Shown here: positions 25,277-34,159 of the stretch, in pieces
How the letters are laid out: each line of letters begins with the position of its first letter
Position numbering within the stretch: position 1 is the stretch's first letter
Source of the DNA: Planctomycetota bacterium
GTDB lineage: Bacteria > Planctomycetota > UBA1135 > UBA2386
Assembly (NCBI GenBank): GCA_021776805.1
Contig: JAJFFD010000066.1
Span: 1-64,000 of the forward strand
Reading direction: 5' to 3'
Length of the DNA: 64,000 nucleotides
The notes under the pieces: generated by a model
Database searches by the model: none
Told to the model about the DNA's origin: nothing
Seen by the model: the letters and a program-made list of their open reading frames with translations, nothing else
Position numbers and translations under genes: made by a program

Positions 25277-27150
25277 CAGTTCTTGATGTTGAACTCGACG
25301 AAGAGAGTCTCTCCAAGTCGGTAATCCGTGCCTTCTCGATAGCGAGAGCTGTTTACGAACTTGAGCTGTCCGATCAGGTTGCCTTTGGCCACATCGGCGA
25401 GATCCTGTGGTTCAGGCTGCACCATCACATAGATATTTTGCCAGACCCAATCCGACTTGTCGGCGAGCTCTTGGCGAAGTCGGCTATCGAGCCCGCCTGC
25501 TGCTTCGAAGGAGAATAGTGCCTTTGTGGGTAGTTGCAGGCCCGAAGCCTGGGCTTCGCTGAGCATGGTGTCGTTGAGGAAGACTCGCAATTCGAGCTCG
25601 TGCCTGATGAACTCCGGGATCTCCGGCACGGTGAAGGGCACGGAGCTTGGACTCATCGTGATGTCCTTGCCATCTTCTTCATTGAGGAACAGGTCGCCAC
25701 TCCTTCTGCCGGCACCGGTGATCCCACTGTGCAGCTTGGCCGTGAAGACTCGGCTCTTGTTCCTGAAGAGTTCAAGCATGGTCACTGGCCCACGGAGCTT
25801 GACAGTGCTGGGGGTGAATCGTGCCTCTTCGACAAGGAGTTCGCTGCCGTCAGTTTCCCAGCTGACCCGCTCATGACTGATGGGAACAGTTCTCTCGTCG
25901 TTGCGGACCAGATTCACGCGCACAGTTCGTGGCTTCATGCTCGATAGCAGGCGTTCGAACCTCAGTGGGCGGATGACCAGGTCGTCGAGGCGGAAGTCGA
26001 CTTTCGGTCGCTGATCATTCAACTCGCTAGTATCGAGTTCCACTCGCAGGCTCTCGACTTCGCGTTCAAACTCCGCCAGGTCACTGTTGGTGCCTTTCAG
26101 GGTGATCTCGACGCTGGGGATCGGCTCAGAGGTGTTACGGAATTCCTCGATGCTGTACTGCCAATCGTTGAGCACGACGCTGAGTTGAGTATGGCCGAAG
26201 TCCAGGTCGCTCGCCTCATTCGCGATGCTGGTGACCATGGCGAGCTGCGGATCGATCGTCTCGCTGCCGGTGACCTGCCGGTCCAGATAGAGCCAAAGAG
26301 TCAGAGCCAGTCCGAGGGCGATGAGCTTGCGATAGGGATCCGCGAAGATTGCCTTGATGATGCCGGCGGTGCTCCGCCGCTCCTTCGGGGAGCTGCGGTG
26401 GGCGCGACCGTGCTGGTGCTCATTGATGGCCTTCTCCAGATGCTCCAGGTCCACCCCGTAGGCGAGCTTGCCGCCGACGGAGGTGGAGATGGTGCCGGTC
26501 TCTTCCGAGACGACGATGGCGAGGGCGTCGCTCTCTTCGGTTAGGCCCAGGGCCGCACGATGACGAGTGCCGAGGCGCTTGTCGATGTCCTGGTTTTGAC
26601 TGAGGGGCAGGAGGCAGGAGGCAGCAACCAGGCGATCGCCACGCACGACTATGGCCCCGTCATGCAGGGCGCTTCCCGGGTAGAAGATGGATTCGATAAG
26701 GAAGGAGTTGAGCTCGGCGTCGATGTGCACTCCGGTCTCGGCCAGGTTTGCGAGGGAACCCTCGCGCTCGATGGCGATGAGAGCACCTACCCGCTCCTTG
26801 CTCAGTCGCGCTACAGAACGCAGCAGACGTTGGATGGTCTTGACCTCACGGCGAAAAAACCCGCCGAAGATCTGTGAGTCGCCCAATTGCACGAATGCTC
26901 GTCGGATCTCCTGATGGAAGACGATGACCAGGGCCAGAACGATCGTCGCGGTGACTTCTTCGAAAACGAGACCCAGGCGTTGCAGCTCCATGCTGTCGAT
27001 GAGGGTCAGGAAGGCCACCAGGCCGCCGAGTAGCACGATGATGAGGCCGCGGACCACTCCTGATCCGCGCGTTTCCCGGAGGAATCGCAGCACGAGGTAG
27101 ATGCCGACGGAGAAGACGGCCATCTCGATCATCATCTTCAGGGTGTCCAA
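25276..27150 (-). CDS. cdaA: Fused diadenylate cyclase (CdaA) and YbbR-domain regulator (CdaR)
   Basis: Makes c-di-AMP from two ATP. Residues 1-80 hold three membrane helices. The DisA_N cyclase domain spans about 85-245 with both catalytic motifs intact, DGA (164-166) and RHR (196-198). A basic linker follows, then a fourth membrane helix at about 273-290. A C-terminal extracytoplasmic region of YbbR-type repeats (about 295-620) corresponds to CdaR, normally a separate protein. The start is TTG 27150 directly after the folP stop; ATG codons at 27135 and 27132 are possible. Gene order folP-cdaAR-glmM fits the cdaA-cdaR-glmM module. I see no frameshift; the frame is continuous. Confidence 0.92.
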   Translation of the reverse strand: MDTLKMMIEMAVFSVGIYLVLRFLRETRGSGVVRGLIIVLLGGLVAFLTLIDSMELQRLGLVFEEVTATIVLALVIVFHQEIRRAFVQLGDSQIFGGFFRREVKTIQRLLRSVARLSKERVGALIAIEREGSLANLAETGVHIDAELNSFLIESIFYPGSALHDGAIVVRGDRLVAASCLLPLSQNQDIDKRLGTRHRAALGLTEESDALAIVVSEETGTISTSVGGKLAYGVDLEHLEKAINEHQHGRAHRSSPKERRSTAGIIKAIFADPYRKLIALGLALTLWLYLDRQVTGSETIDPQLAMVTSIANEASDLDFGHTQLSVVLNDWQYSIEEFRNTSEPIPSVEITLKGTNSDLAEFEREVESLRVELDTSELNDQRPKVDFRLDDLVIRPLRFERLLSSMKPRTVRVNLVRNDERTVPISHERVSWETDGSELLVEEARFTPSTVKLRGPVTMLELFRNKSRVFTAKLHSGITGAGRRSGDLFLNEEDGKDITMSPSSVPFTVPEIPEFIRHELELRVFLNDTMLSEAQASGLQLPTKALFSFEAAGGLDSRLRQELADKSDWVWQNIYVMVQPEPQDLADVAKGNLIGQLKFVNSSRYREGTDYRLGETLFVEFNIKN

Positions 27151-28020
27151 CTAGCTGCGTCCTCCTGCCTCGCTCATGGAGCTGGTATTTCGAATCGCGT
27201 CAATCACATCGACCACTTCGCGCATCTCCATCAAATCATGCACACGGATGATCTCGACGCCAGCCAGAGCAAGGCAGGCAACGCTGGCAGCGGTTGCCAT
27301 CAGGCGCTGATCTGGCGGCTTGCCGGTGATGTGGCCGAGGAAGGACTTCCTCGAGGGGCCATAGACAAGCGGGCGTCCGAGTTCCCGGAGGGGCTCGATA
27401 TGCATGTGCATGGCGTGGTTGTCCTCGGGCAGAGTGCCGAAGCCAATCCCGGGATCGAGAAGAATCTGCTGCCTGTCCACGCCTTTGGATTCGGCCAAAC
27501 TGATGCGCGAGGCCAGGTGGTCGGCGATTTCCTGCATGAGTGCTCGGCCCTCTGCGCCCATTCCAGGGCGCCGGGCAGGCCGAAAGCGGTGCATGAGCAC
27601 CAGAGGAGAGCCCTGCTCGGCGGCAAGTTCGGCAAGGCTTTCGTCCTCTTGCAGGGCCGAGGTGTCATTGATCCAAGTGGCGCCCGCATCGATGGCTGCG
27701 GCGGCGACCTCCCGGCGCGTGGTGTCCACCGAGATCGGTATGGACAGCCGCGCTCTGAGCGCCTTGATCACCGGCAGAATCCGTCGGCACTGCTCTTCCG
27801 GGCTGATCTGCTCGTGCCCAGGGCGAGTGCTTTCGCCACCGATGTCGAGGATATCGGCGCCTGCCTCGGTCAGGCTCAGGCCCTGGTCGATGGCAGCGGA
27901 GCTGTCCAGGAAGCGTCCGCCATCAGAAAACGAGTCCGGCGTGACATTGAGGACCGCCATCAGTCGGGTGCGCCCTTCTCCAAGTTCGAGATCGGATGCA
28001 CCCGGGTTCTGAATCAGCAT
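27151..28020 (-). CDS. folP: Dihydropteroate synthase
   Basis: Condenses p-aminobenzoate with 6-hydroxymethyl-dihydropterin diphosphate in folate synthesis; the sulfonamide target. Visible are LMAVLNVTPDSFSDGGRF, the pterin-binding DIGGESTRPG, ISVDTTRREVAAAAI, WINDTSAL, ILLDPGIGFGTLPEDN and VYGPSRKSFLG. The length of 289 is normal. It sits between ftsH (six bases upstream) and the c-di-AMP cyclase (no gap), so it combines the ftsH-folP-glmM order of Proteobacteria with the cda module. Confidence 0.97.
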   Translation of the reverse strand: MLIQNPGASDLELGEGRTRLMAVLNVTPDSFSDGGRFLDSSAAIDQGLSLTEAGADILDIGGESTRPGHEQISPEEQCRRILPVIKALRARLSIPISVDTTRREVAAAAIDAGATWINDTSALQEDESLAELAAEQGSPLVLMHRFRPARRPGMGAEGRALMQEIADHLASRISLAESKGVDRQQILLDPGIGFGTLPEDNHAMHMHIEPLRELGRPLVYGPSRKSFLGHITGKPPDQRLMATAASVACLALAGVEIIRVHDLMEMREVVDVIDAIRNTSSMSEAGGRS

Positions 28021-28026
28021 GGTTAC

Positions 28027-30348
28027 TCAGGGATGGGCCAGTCCTTCAGCGCCAGAGAGGCCAACATCGGGCTCATCTTTGCTCGCCTGCTTGTTCCCAG
28101 AGGACTGGGCCTGTTCGCCTCGGAGGCGTGCCGCCCGGTACTCGGCGAGGTCGTCACCGCGCAGGATGGCGGCAAGCTCCTCCCCGGTGAGGGTTTCGAA
28201 TTCGAGGAGACCCTCGCTAATCAGATCCAGTTCCTTGCGGCGATCAGCCAACATCTCCTTTGCTCGGGCGTACTGCTCTTCGCAGATGCGCTGCACCTCG
28301 TTGTTGATGACCTCCAGGGTTGCCTGGGAGACTTCCGGGGCGACTGCGAAGTCCCTGCCGAGGAAGTCGTTGTTCTGGGAGATGGTGTACTTGATCGGGC
28401 CGACCTTCTTGCTCATGCCCAGCTCGCAGACCATGGCTTTGGCAATCTTGGTCGCCTGTTCGATGTCATTGGACGCGCCGGCGGAAATGTCGCCGAAGAC
28501 GATCTCCTCGGCGATGCGTCCGCCGTAGCACATGGCGATCATGCCGAGCATCTTGCGCTCGCGCATGTGGTAGTCATCGCGCTCGGGCAGAGACATGGTC
28601 GCGCCGAGGGCCATTCCGCGGGAGACTATCGTCACCTTGTGGACCGGATCGAGATCCTTGATGAGGGACGACACGAGTGCATGGCCAGCCTCGTGGTAGG
28701 CGGTGACCCTCAGGTCCTCTTCGCGCATGGCACGGGAGCGCTTCTCCCGACCCCAGCGAATCCGGTCGCGCGCCTCTTCGAGCTGGGCGAGTTCTACGTA
28801 TTCTCTGCCCTGCATGGCGGCGAGGATGGCTGCCTCGTTGATCAGTGCTGCCAGGTCCGCGCCGGAGAAGCCGGGGGTGGCTCGGGCGATGACCTCCATG
28901 GGCACCTTGGGGTGAAGGCGAATCTTGCGAGCATGGACCTTGAGGATGTCCTCACGGCCCTTCACATCCGGCATGTCGATCACGATCTGGCGATCGAAGC
29001 GTCCTGGACGCAGGAGGGCCGGGTCGAGCACGTCTGGACGGTTCGTGGCTGCGATCAGGATCGTGCCCTTGTCGCTATCGAAACCGTCCATCTCAACCAG
29101 GATGGCATTCAGGGTCTGTTCACGCTCGTCATGACCGCCGCCCATGCCCGAACCCCGTTTTCGCCCGACGGCGTCGATCTCGTCGAGGAAGACCAGGCAG
29201 GGGCTGTTTTCTCGTGCCTGCTTGAAGAGGTCGCGGACTCGGCTGGCGCCGACGCCGACGAACATCTCCACGAAGTCCGAGCCGGAGATGCTGAAGAAGG
29301 GAACCTCCGCTTCGCCGGCGATGGCCTTGGCCATCAGCGTCTTGCCGGTGCCCGGTGAGCCAACCAGGAGGACACCGCGGGGAATGCTCCCGCCGAGCTT
29401 GGCAAACTTGGCCGGGTTCTTGAGGAACTCGATGATCTCCTTGAGTTCGTCCTTCGCTTCTTCGATTCCTGCCACGTCCTCGAAGGTCACGTTGGTTCGG
29501 CTCTCCTTGGTGTAGAGCGCGGCTCGACTGCGACCGAAGGAGAGCACCCCGCCGGACCCGCCCGGCGCACGCATCTGTCTGATGATGAAGAACCAGACGA
29601 TCAGGATGAGCAGCAGATATGGCCCGATCGTTCCGATCAGGTAAAACATGGCAGTGTTACTGCGCTCCACCTGCAGGGTCTTGAACTCGAGGGAGAGAGG
29701 GAAGTTGTCGATCTTGGTGCCGGCGGCAATGAGATCTGCCTTCAGATCCTGGAGCGTATTGCTGCTGTCCTGCGGATCGGGCTTGATGAGCACAAAGCTA
29801 TCCTGATTGCCGGAGGTGATCAGGGCCGTGGCGTACTGGGTTTTCCGGTTGCTCTGAGCTTCCGTTTCGTCGCCAGGTAGTTTGCGAGTGCCGAGTTCAG
29901 TGACGAAGAAGGCGCGCTGCACACTGATCGATCCGTCCTTCAAGTGCTGGCGAAACTCGTCGATGGCGTGAAAGTACCGCGTCTCATCCAGCTGGTTCTT
30001 CCAGGGCAGCAGGTCTTTGATGAGTTGGGCGCTTTCGGTGAAGCTCTGGTCCGGAATGATCTCAAAGCGTTCGATCGTGCTGCTGCCATCCGATCCTTCG
30101 GGCTTCACCTTGGCGTGAATACGGTCCTCGGTGAACTGGGCTTCCTGGATTCGACCGTTCACCAGGTGGCCATAGAAGTCGTAAACCGAGGCTTCCGACT
30201 CCATGCCCGAGCTGGAGATCATCACGAAAAGGGCCAGGAGGAGGGCCATGATCAGCAGTACTCCGCCGATTCCGCGGGGTCGCCGTTGTTGGCCTGGCTC
30301 TGGCTTCTGCCCGTCTGGCTTTGGTTCGGGTCTGCTCTCGTTAGTCAT
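28027..30348 (-). CDS. ftsH: ATP-dependent zinc metalloprotease FtsH
   Basis: A membrane-bound AAA+ protease for quality control and LPS regulation. TM1 is at about 27-47 and TM2 near 238-258. Walker A GSPGTGKT is near 328, Walker [12 protein letters not shown] follows, then the arginine-finger region [20 protein letters not shown] and the zinc site HEAGH near 549. At 773 residues it is longer than the usual 610-680. The excess is mainly in the periplasmic part between TM1 and TM2, about 190 residues against about 70-80 in E. coli. The C-terminal tail is polar and probably disordered. Confidence 0.97.
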   Translation of the reverse strand: MTNESRPEPKPDGQKPEPGQQRRPRGIGGVLLIMALLLALFVMISSSGMESEASVYDFYGHLVNGRIQEAQFTEDRIHAKVKPEGSDGSSTIERFEIIPDQSFTESAQLIKDLLPWKNQLDETRYFHAIDEFRQHLKDGSISVQRAFFVTELGTRKLPGDETEAQSNRKTQYATALITSGNQDSFVLIKPDPQDSSNTLQDLKADLIAAGTKIDNFPLSLEFKTLQVERSNTAMFYLIGTIGPYLLLILIVWFFIIRQMRAPGGSGGVLSFGRSRAALYTKESRTNVTFEDVAGIEEAKDELKEIIEFLKNPAKFAKLGGSIPRGVLLVGSPGTGKTLMAKAIAGEAEVPFFSISGSDFVEMFVGVGASRVRDLFKQARENSPCLVFLDEIDAVGRKRGSGMGGGHDEREQTLNAILVEMDGFDSDKGTILIAATNRPDVLDPALLRPGRFDRQIVIDMPDVKGREDILKVHARKIRLHPKVPMEVIARATPGFSGADLAALINEAAILAAMQGREYVELAQLEEARDRIRWGREKRSRAMREEDLRVTAYHEAGHALVSSLIKDLDPVHKVTIVSRGMALGATMSLPERDDYHMRERKMLGMIAMCYGGRIAEEIVFGDISAGASNDIEQATKIAKAMVCELGMSKKVGPIKYTISQNNDFLGRDFAVAPEVSQATLEVINNEVQRICEEQYARAKEMLADRRKELDLISEGLLEFETLTGEELAAILRGDDLAEYRAARLRGEQAQSSGNKQASKDEPDVGLSGAEGLAHP

Positions 30349-30419
30349 CGATTCTGGCCCATTTTAGGGGGAGCCCCCGTCTGTGGATTCGCATCTCTGG
30401 AATCCTGGTAGGTACTTCG

Positions 30420-30911
30420 TCAGAAGTCTCCCTCGAGGGCAAGCAGGATCTTACGTGCCAGGTCGGAAACTGCTTCGAGTTCTGCGCTTGTTTCGCTTTC
30501 TCCCACGGGGATCCGGAATTCAGCCTGATCCACGCGGGTCAGTTGACGCAGCACTTCGCCGCTCCGCCGATCGAGTAGCTTGACCTCGGCTGTAAAGTCG
30601 AGGGCGCCCTCCTGCACCGGGAGGCCGCCAGCCGAGACCAGGTTTCGGCCTCGGATGTCGACAATATCGACGCTCAGGATCGCGTCCGCGTTGCTGAAGG
30701 AGGCTGGTCGGTAGTCGGTGTAGACGTGCATGGCACGATTCAGTTCGCGCGTCAGAGGGATCTCCAGGCGCTGGCGAAAGGTCTCATTGCCTGCTACCCG
30801 GATGGCGATGGATCGAACCGCGCCCGCATCCTCATAGCCCATGCTGTAGCCACATCCGGTAAGCAGCATGCAGGCGCTGAAGCTGAACTGAAGGGAGATG
30901 GACTTGATCAT
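30420..30911 (-). CDS. lptE: LPS-assembly lipoprotein LptE-like
   Basis: A 163-residue lipoprotein with lipobox LLTGC (Cys near 20) and then GYSMGYEDAGAVRSIAI. The pattern of a short beta strand, 'NETFRQRLEIPLTRELNRAM' and 'ADAILSVDIVDIRGR' is that of the LptE/RlpB family, which plugs the LptD barrel. Family identity is lower than for the metabolic genes, because LptE diverges quickly. The ATG overlaps the stop of the BamD-like gene by ATGA, coupling two outer-membrane assembly factors. Confidence 0.75.
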   Translation of the reverse strand: MIKSISLQFSFSACMLLTGCGYSMGYEDAGAVRSIAIRVAGNETFRQRLEIPLTRELNRAMHVYTDYRPASFSNADAILSVDIVDIRGRNLVSAGGLPVQEGALDFTAEVKLLDRRSGEVLRQLTRVDQAEFRIPVGESETSAELEAVSDLARKILLALEGDF

Positions 30912-31849
30912 CGGATTGGCGTCTCAGTTTGGTTGTCGTCCAGATCCGAAGCTGCCAGGCGCCGTTGAGCCTTTGCCGCCGGGAGGCTGTCAGGGAAGTT
31001 CTTGACGAGGAGCCTCAAGTGGTAGTTCTCACCATACTCGTTGCCGATGCGTTTGTAGAAGTCCGCATTGATGAGTTCCCTCTCCGCCAGCCAACTGGTG
31101 ACGGTGATCAGGGCCTGCTCGGCTTCCTGGCGGAACTCCGGTCGTTCCGGATCCAAGGACAGATAGTCGCTGAGCTCCTGACTGGTCTGCTCCATCTGCT
31201 TCTGATCGTAGGCTGGGCCTTCGAGCATCTTGAAGGCGGTGATCGCCAGGCGAAAACTGGCCAGTGGAGCCCATTCGCTGCGCGGGTGGTTGGCGCGCAG
31301 CTCCTTGTAGCGTTCCAGGGACATTTCGTATTCCCTGTCCTGGAAGGCGGCTTCCCCAAGCAGCTTGAGTGCGTCGGCGACGTGCGAGTTTGTGGGATAG
31401 CGGCTGGTGAAAGTGGCGAGAACTCTCATCCCGTCATCCTTGTCCGAGCCAAAGATCCACCAGCTCCGGTCGCTCTGGATGAGCTTTTCGCCAATCAGAT
31501 AGGTCAGCTCCTCTACTCTGGGCTGGTAGTCACTGAGAAAATGGCGATCAGGGAAGTCTTCAATGAGCTTGTAGGCGTCCCACGACTCGTCGAGGGCGTG
31601 CAGGCTGATGGCCAATAGAAGCTCGTGCCTCTCCAGAGCCGGGCCCTCGAGTTCCTGTGGGTTGACTCGGTTAAGCACCACCTCCGCTCCCCTGGCATCT
31701 CCCTGACTAAGCAGGTTCTCCGCCTGATCGAGCTGGGCCATGATGCCGCCGCTGACCTTCGGTGGGGGCGAAGAGCAGGCGCAGAACAGGATGAGAAGGC
31801 TGGGGATGATTCCCATTCGCAGCGGGCTCGGACGATCTCGATCGCTCAT
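30908..31849 (-). CDS. BamD/YfiO-like TPR lipoprotein
   Basis: A 313-residue lipoprotein with lipobox LFCAC (Cys near 25) and a helical TPR-type body. Successive helices such as LDQAENLLSQGDARGAEVVL, VADALKLLGEAAFQDREYEM and 'SLERYKELRANHPRSEWAPL' have the spacing of BamD, the lipoprotein that helps BamA insert outer-membrane barrels. 'YPTNSHVADALKLLGEAAF' is close to the usual YP.S.Y...A.Y..G......Y pattern. It could also be a general TPR lipoprotein. Together with lptE it forms an envelope-assembly pair. Confidence 0.7.
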   Translation of the reverse strand: MSDRDRPSPLRMGIIPSLLILFCACSSPPPKVSGGIMAQLDQAENLLSQGDARGAEVVLNRVNPQELEGPALERHELLLAISLHALDESWDAYKLIEDFPDRHFLSDYQPRVEELTYLIGEKLIQSDRSWWIFGSDKDDGMRVLATFTSRYPTNSHVADALKLLGEAAFQDREYEMSLERYKELRANHPRSEWAPLASFRLAITAFKMLEGPAYDQKQMEQTSQELSDYLSLDPERPEFRQEAEQALITVTSWLAERELINADFYKRIGNEYGENYHLRLLVKNFPDSLPAAKAQRRLAASDLDDNQTETPIR

Positions 31850-31867
31850 CGTGGGGGTTCGGGGGGC

Positions 31868-32599
31868 CTAGTGCAGTTGCCTGAGCAGGCGTTGCCGACT
31901 TCTGGGCATGTATTCTACCGCACTTCCGATCCAGATCCCGAGGATGTCGAGAGCCCGGCGGTCGTGGATCGATCCTGGCAAGCTGGGCCACCTTCGCCCC
32001 GGAGATTCGTCAATCTCCCGGAGGCGGAGCAGGGCGTCCTTCGACGCGGTCAGTGCGGATTTTGGTCTATGTCGATCGCAGTAGAGACCGCCTACCTCCT
32101 TGGCCATGAAGAGTCGGTCCTGCTCGATCAGGCGATCACAGATGCTGCAGCGGTCCAAGGCGGAGATCTGGCCGAGAATGGCGAGTAGACGCAGTTCGAT
32201 CCCTGCGAGGACCTGCGGGAGCGCCTCCTGTGGGCAGCCTGCGATCAGGAGGAGGGAGCCCTCGACCAGGTCGAAGAGCTCCATGTCCTGCCGGCCATCG
32301 ACCCAGGCCCGATCAAAGACCTCCGCGAGGTAATTGCAGGCCAGAAACCGGCGCGGCTCACGAAGTCCGCGCGCCTCATGGAGCAGTTTCGTGCGGCCGA
32401 GGATCGGCAGGCCCTTGCCAGCCAGGTGGACCTCCAGGAGGTTGAGAAAGTCCAGGCAGCCGAGAAGTGGGCTTTTCGGGCGATGGGCCCCCTTGGCGAG
32501 CACGCTCATCTTGCCGCGCTCTCTGGTCAGGAGGGTGACGAGGCGGCTCGATTCGCGGAAGTCGATTCGTTTCCAGACAATCGCCCGCAGGACGGCCAT
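31868..32599 (-). CDS. recO: DNA repair protein RecO
   Basis: A recombination mediator that helps load RecA on SSB-coated gaps with RecR. An N-terminal OB-fold (about 1-80: AIVWKRIDFRESSRLVTLLT and GKMSVLAKGAHRPKS) is followed by a helical domain with a zinc site, Cys-x2-Cys (CSIC near 148-151) and CDRH (near 173). The length of 243 is typical. Its start overlaps the stop of the CNNM/CorC gene by one base. Confidence 0.92.
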   Translation of the reverse strand: MAVLRAIVWKRIDFRESSRLVTLLTRERGKMSVLAKGAHRPKSPLLGCLDFLNLLEVHLAGKGLPILGRTKLLHEARGLREPRRFLACNYLAEVFDRAWVDGRQDMELFDLVEGSLLLIAGCPQEALPQVLAGIELRLLAILGQISALDRCSICDRLIEQDRLFMAKEVGGLYCDRHRPKSALTASKDALLRLREIDESPGRRWPSLPGSIHDRRALDILGIWIGSAVEYMPRSRQRLLRQLH

Positions 32600-33957
32600 C
32601 AGCTCTGGCTCGGAGCCAGATCGAGGCGCCGCAGTCGCATGCGGCGGATGCGGCGGTTGTCAGCCCGGAGTATCTGAATCTCCAGGCCCTCTAACTCGAT
32701 GGTCTCCATGACTCTGGGGATCCGATCCAGAGCGCAGAAGACGAAACCAGCTACAGTCTCGTAGTTATCGCCTTCTGGAATGGCCACGGAGAGCACCTCG
32801 TTGACGTCCTCGACGCGAACTCGTCCCGATGTCTCGATGACGCGACCGGCCTCGATGACCTTGATTTGCTCCTCTTCTTCCGGATCGTACTCGTCGCTGA
32901 TGTCGCCCACGATTTCTTCGAGGACATCTTCGATGGTTACGAGGCCGTCCGTGCCGCCATACTCATCGAGAACAATTGCCATCTGGACCTTGGAACTCCG
33001 GAATTCTGCCAGCAGATCCGCGAGCCCGATGGTGTCCGGGACGAAGAGGGGTTTGCGCATCAATTCGCCGACGGTATCGATGGCAGCCCGCTTGCCGTTG
33101 GCGATGAGGCTCAGAGCGTCTTTGGCGTAGAAGACGCCGACGACCTTGTCCACCTTCTCCCGGTAGACGGGGTAACGCGAGTAGCCCGTGTCGATGGCCT
33201 TCTGTACCGCTTCGAGGATCGCAGTCTCTTCGCTGAGGGCAACCATGTCGGTTCGCGGGGTCATGGCCTCTCTGGCGTGCTGATCCTTCAACTCGATGAT
33301 GTTTTCGATCCAGCCCTTCTCTTCTTCAGGCAGCTGAGTCTCGTGGGCGGAGTCGCTCACCGCGGTCAGGATCTCGTCGGCGATTTCCTCCGGCTCGGTG
33401 ACTGGCGTCTCCCGAATGCGCAAGAGCCAGCTCAAGCCCTTGGCCAGGTACAGGAAGGGTAGCACCAATGGGTAGCGCAGCAGGACACGGAGAAAGCGCA
33501 GGACTGGGAGAGAGTGTTGGATGATGAGTTCGGCCTGTCTCTCGGCGATGTGCGTTGGCAAGACACCGCAAAGTAGAATGGCGAGAGCCACAAAGCTCGG
33601 CACCACCAGCCAGAAGGTCTCAGAGGCGCCGCCGGTCGCCATCATGAGCAGGGCGCCGGAACTCAGCAGCCCGCCCAGTGCCAGAATCCGGGCCAAGACT
33701 TGGAAGTCCGGTCCGTAGCGCTGCAGCTCTTCGATGCTGCCGCAGTCAATCTCGGACTGCATGCGCCGAGCCAACTTGGTAGGCGAGTACAGGAGCAGGG
33801 AAACGGCCCAGAAGGAGCCCGATGCTGCCACGAGCAGGCACACACAAGCCCCTATCCAGAGCAGAGCCGTTGGCTCCTCTGACGAGAGAGAAGCTTGCGC
33901 CGAATATGTGGATGCCAGAAATGGGGCCGGTAAATGGGTGTCAGCGGTTTCGCTCAA
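32599..33957 (-). CDS. CNNM/CorC-type membrane protein with CBS pair
   Basis: A 452-residue protein of the hemolysin/CorC family linked to Mg2+ or Co2+ transport. The N-terminal half holds about four hydrophobic segments (a divergent CNNM/DUF21 domain). Two CBS domains follow (MTPRTDMVALSEE and MRKPLFVPDTIGLADLL), with MAIVLDEYGGTDGLVTIEDV in the second, and a C-terminal CorC_HlyC domain. The gene begins a run to recO on the minus strand. Confidence 0.88.
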   Translation of the reverse strand: MSETADTHLPAPFLASTYSAQASLSSEEPTALLWIGACVCLLVAASGSFWAVSLLLYSPTKLARRMQSEIDCGSIEELQRYGPDFQVLARILALGGLLSSGALLMMATGGASETFWLVVPSFVALAILLCGVLPTHIAERQAELIIQHSLPVLRFLRVLLRYPLVLPFLYLAKGLSWLLRIRETPVTEPEEIADEILTAVSDSAHETQLPEEEKGWIENIIELKDQHAREAMTPRTDMVALSEETAILEAVQKAIDTGYSRYPVYREKVDKVVGVFYAKDALSLIANGKRAAIDTVGELMRKPLFVPDTIGLADLLAEFRSSKVQMAIVLDEYGGTDGLVTIEDVLEEIVGDISDEYDPEEEEQIKVIEAGRVIETSGRVRVEDVNEVLSVAIPEGDNYETVAGFVFCALDRIPRVMETIELEGLEIQILRADNRRIRRMRLRRLDLAPSQS

Positions 33958-34044
33958 CGATTCCCACCCGGCCGCGTACTACAGCAGTCGCAGTCTTGCA
34001 CGATCCCTGCACCATAAGAAATGCCCGGGGTCTCCGTAAAGCCT

Positions 34045-34075
34045 CCCCCTGAGTCCCCTCGCTTCCCCCAGGGGG
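34045..34075. terminator. Weak hairpin in the gap before the CNNM/CorC gene
   Basis: ccccctg (34045-34051) pairs with caggggg (34069-34075). It lies between the end of the GGDEF gene and the start of the CNNM gene, both on the minus strand. No T tract is evident on either strand, so its termination role is doubtful. Confidence 0.3.
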
Positions 34076-34159
34076 TGCTCTGCAAGATACAAGGCATCAG
34101 ATAGTTAGGTCTGGATGGCCGAAGCCTGTCGGGCTACGGCGCGATTCCTTTGCTGGAAT

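Noticed and set aside
27238..29358. A 706-residue open frame on the plus strand
   Set aside because: Lies antisense to folP and ftsH; a by-product of GC-rich codon use.
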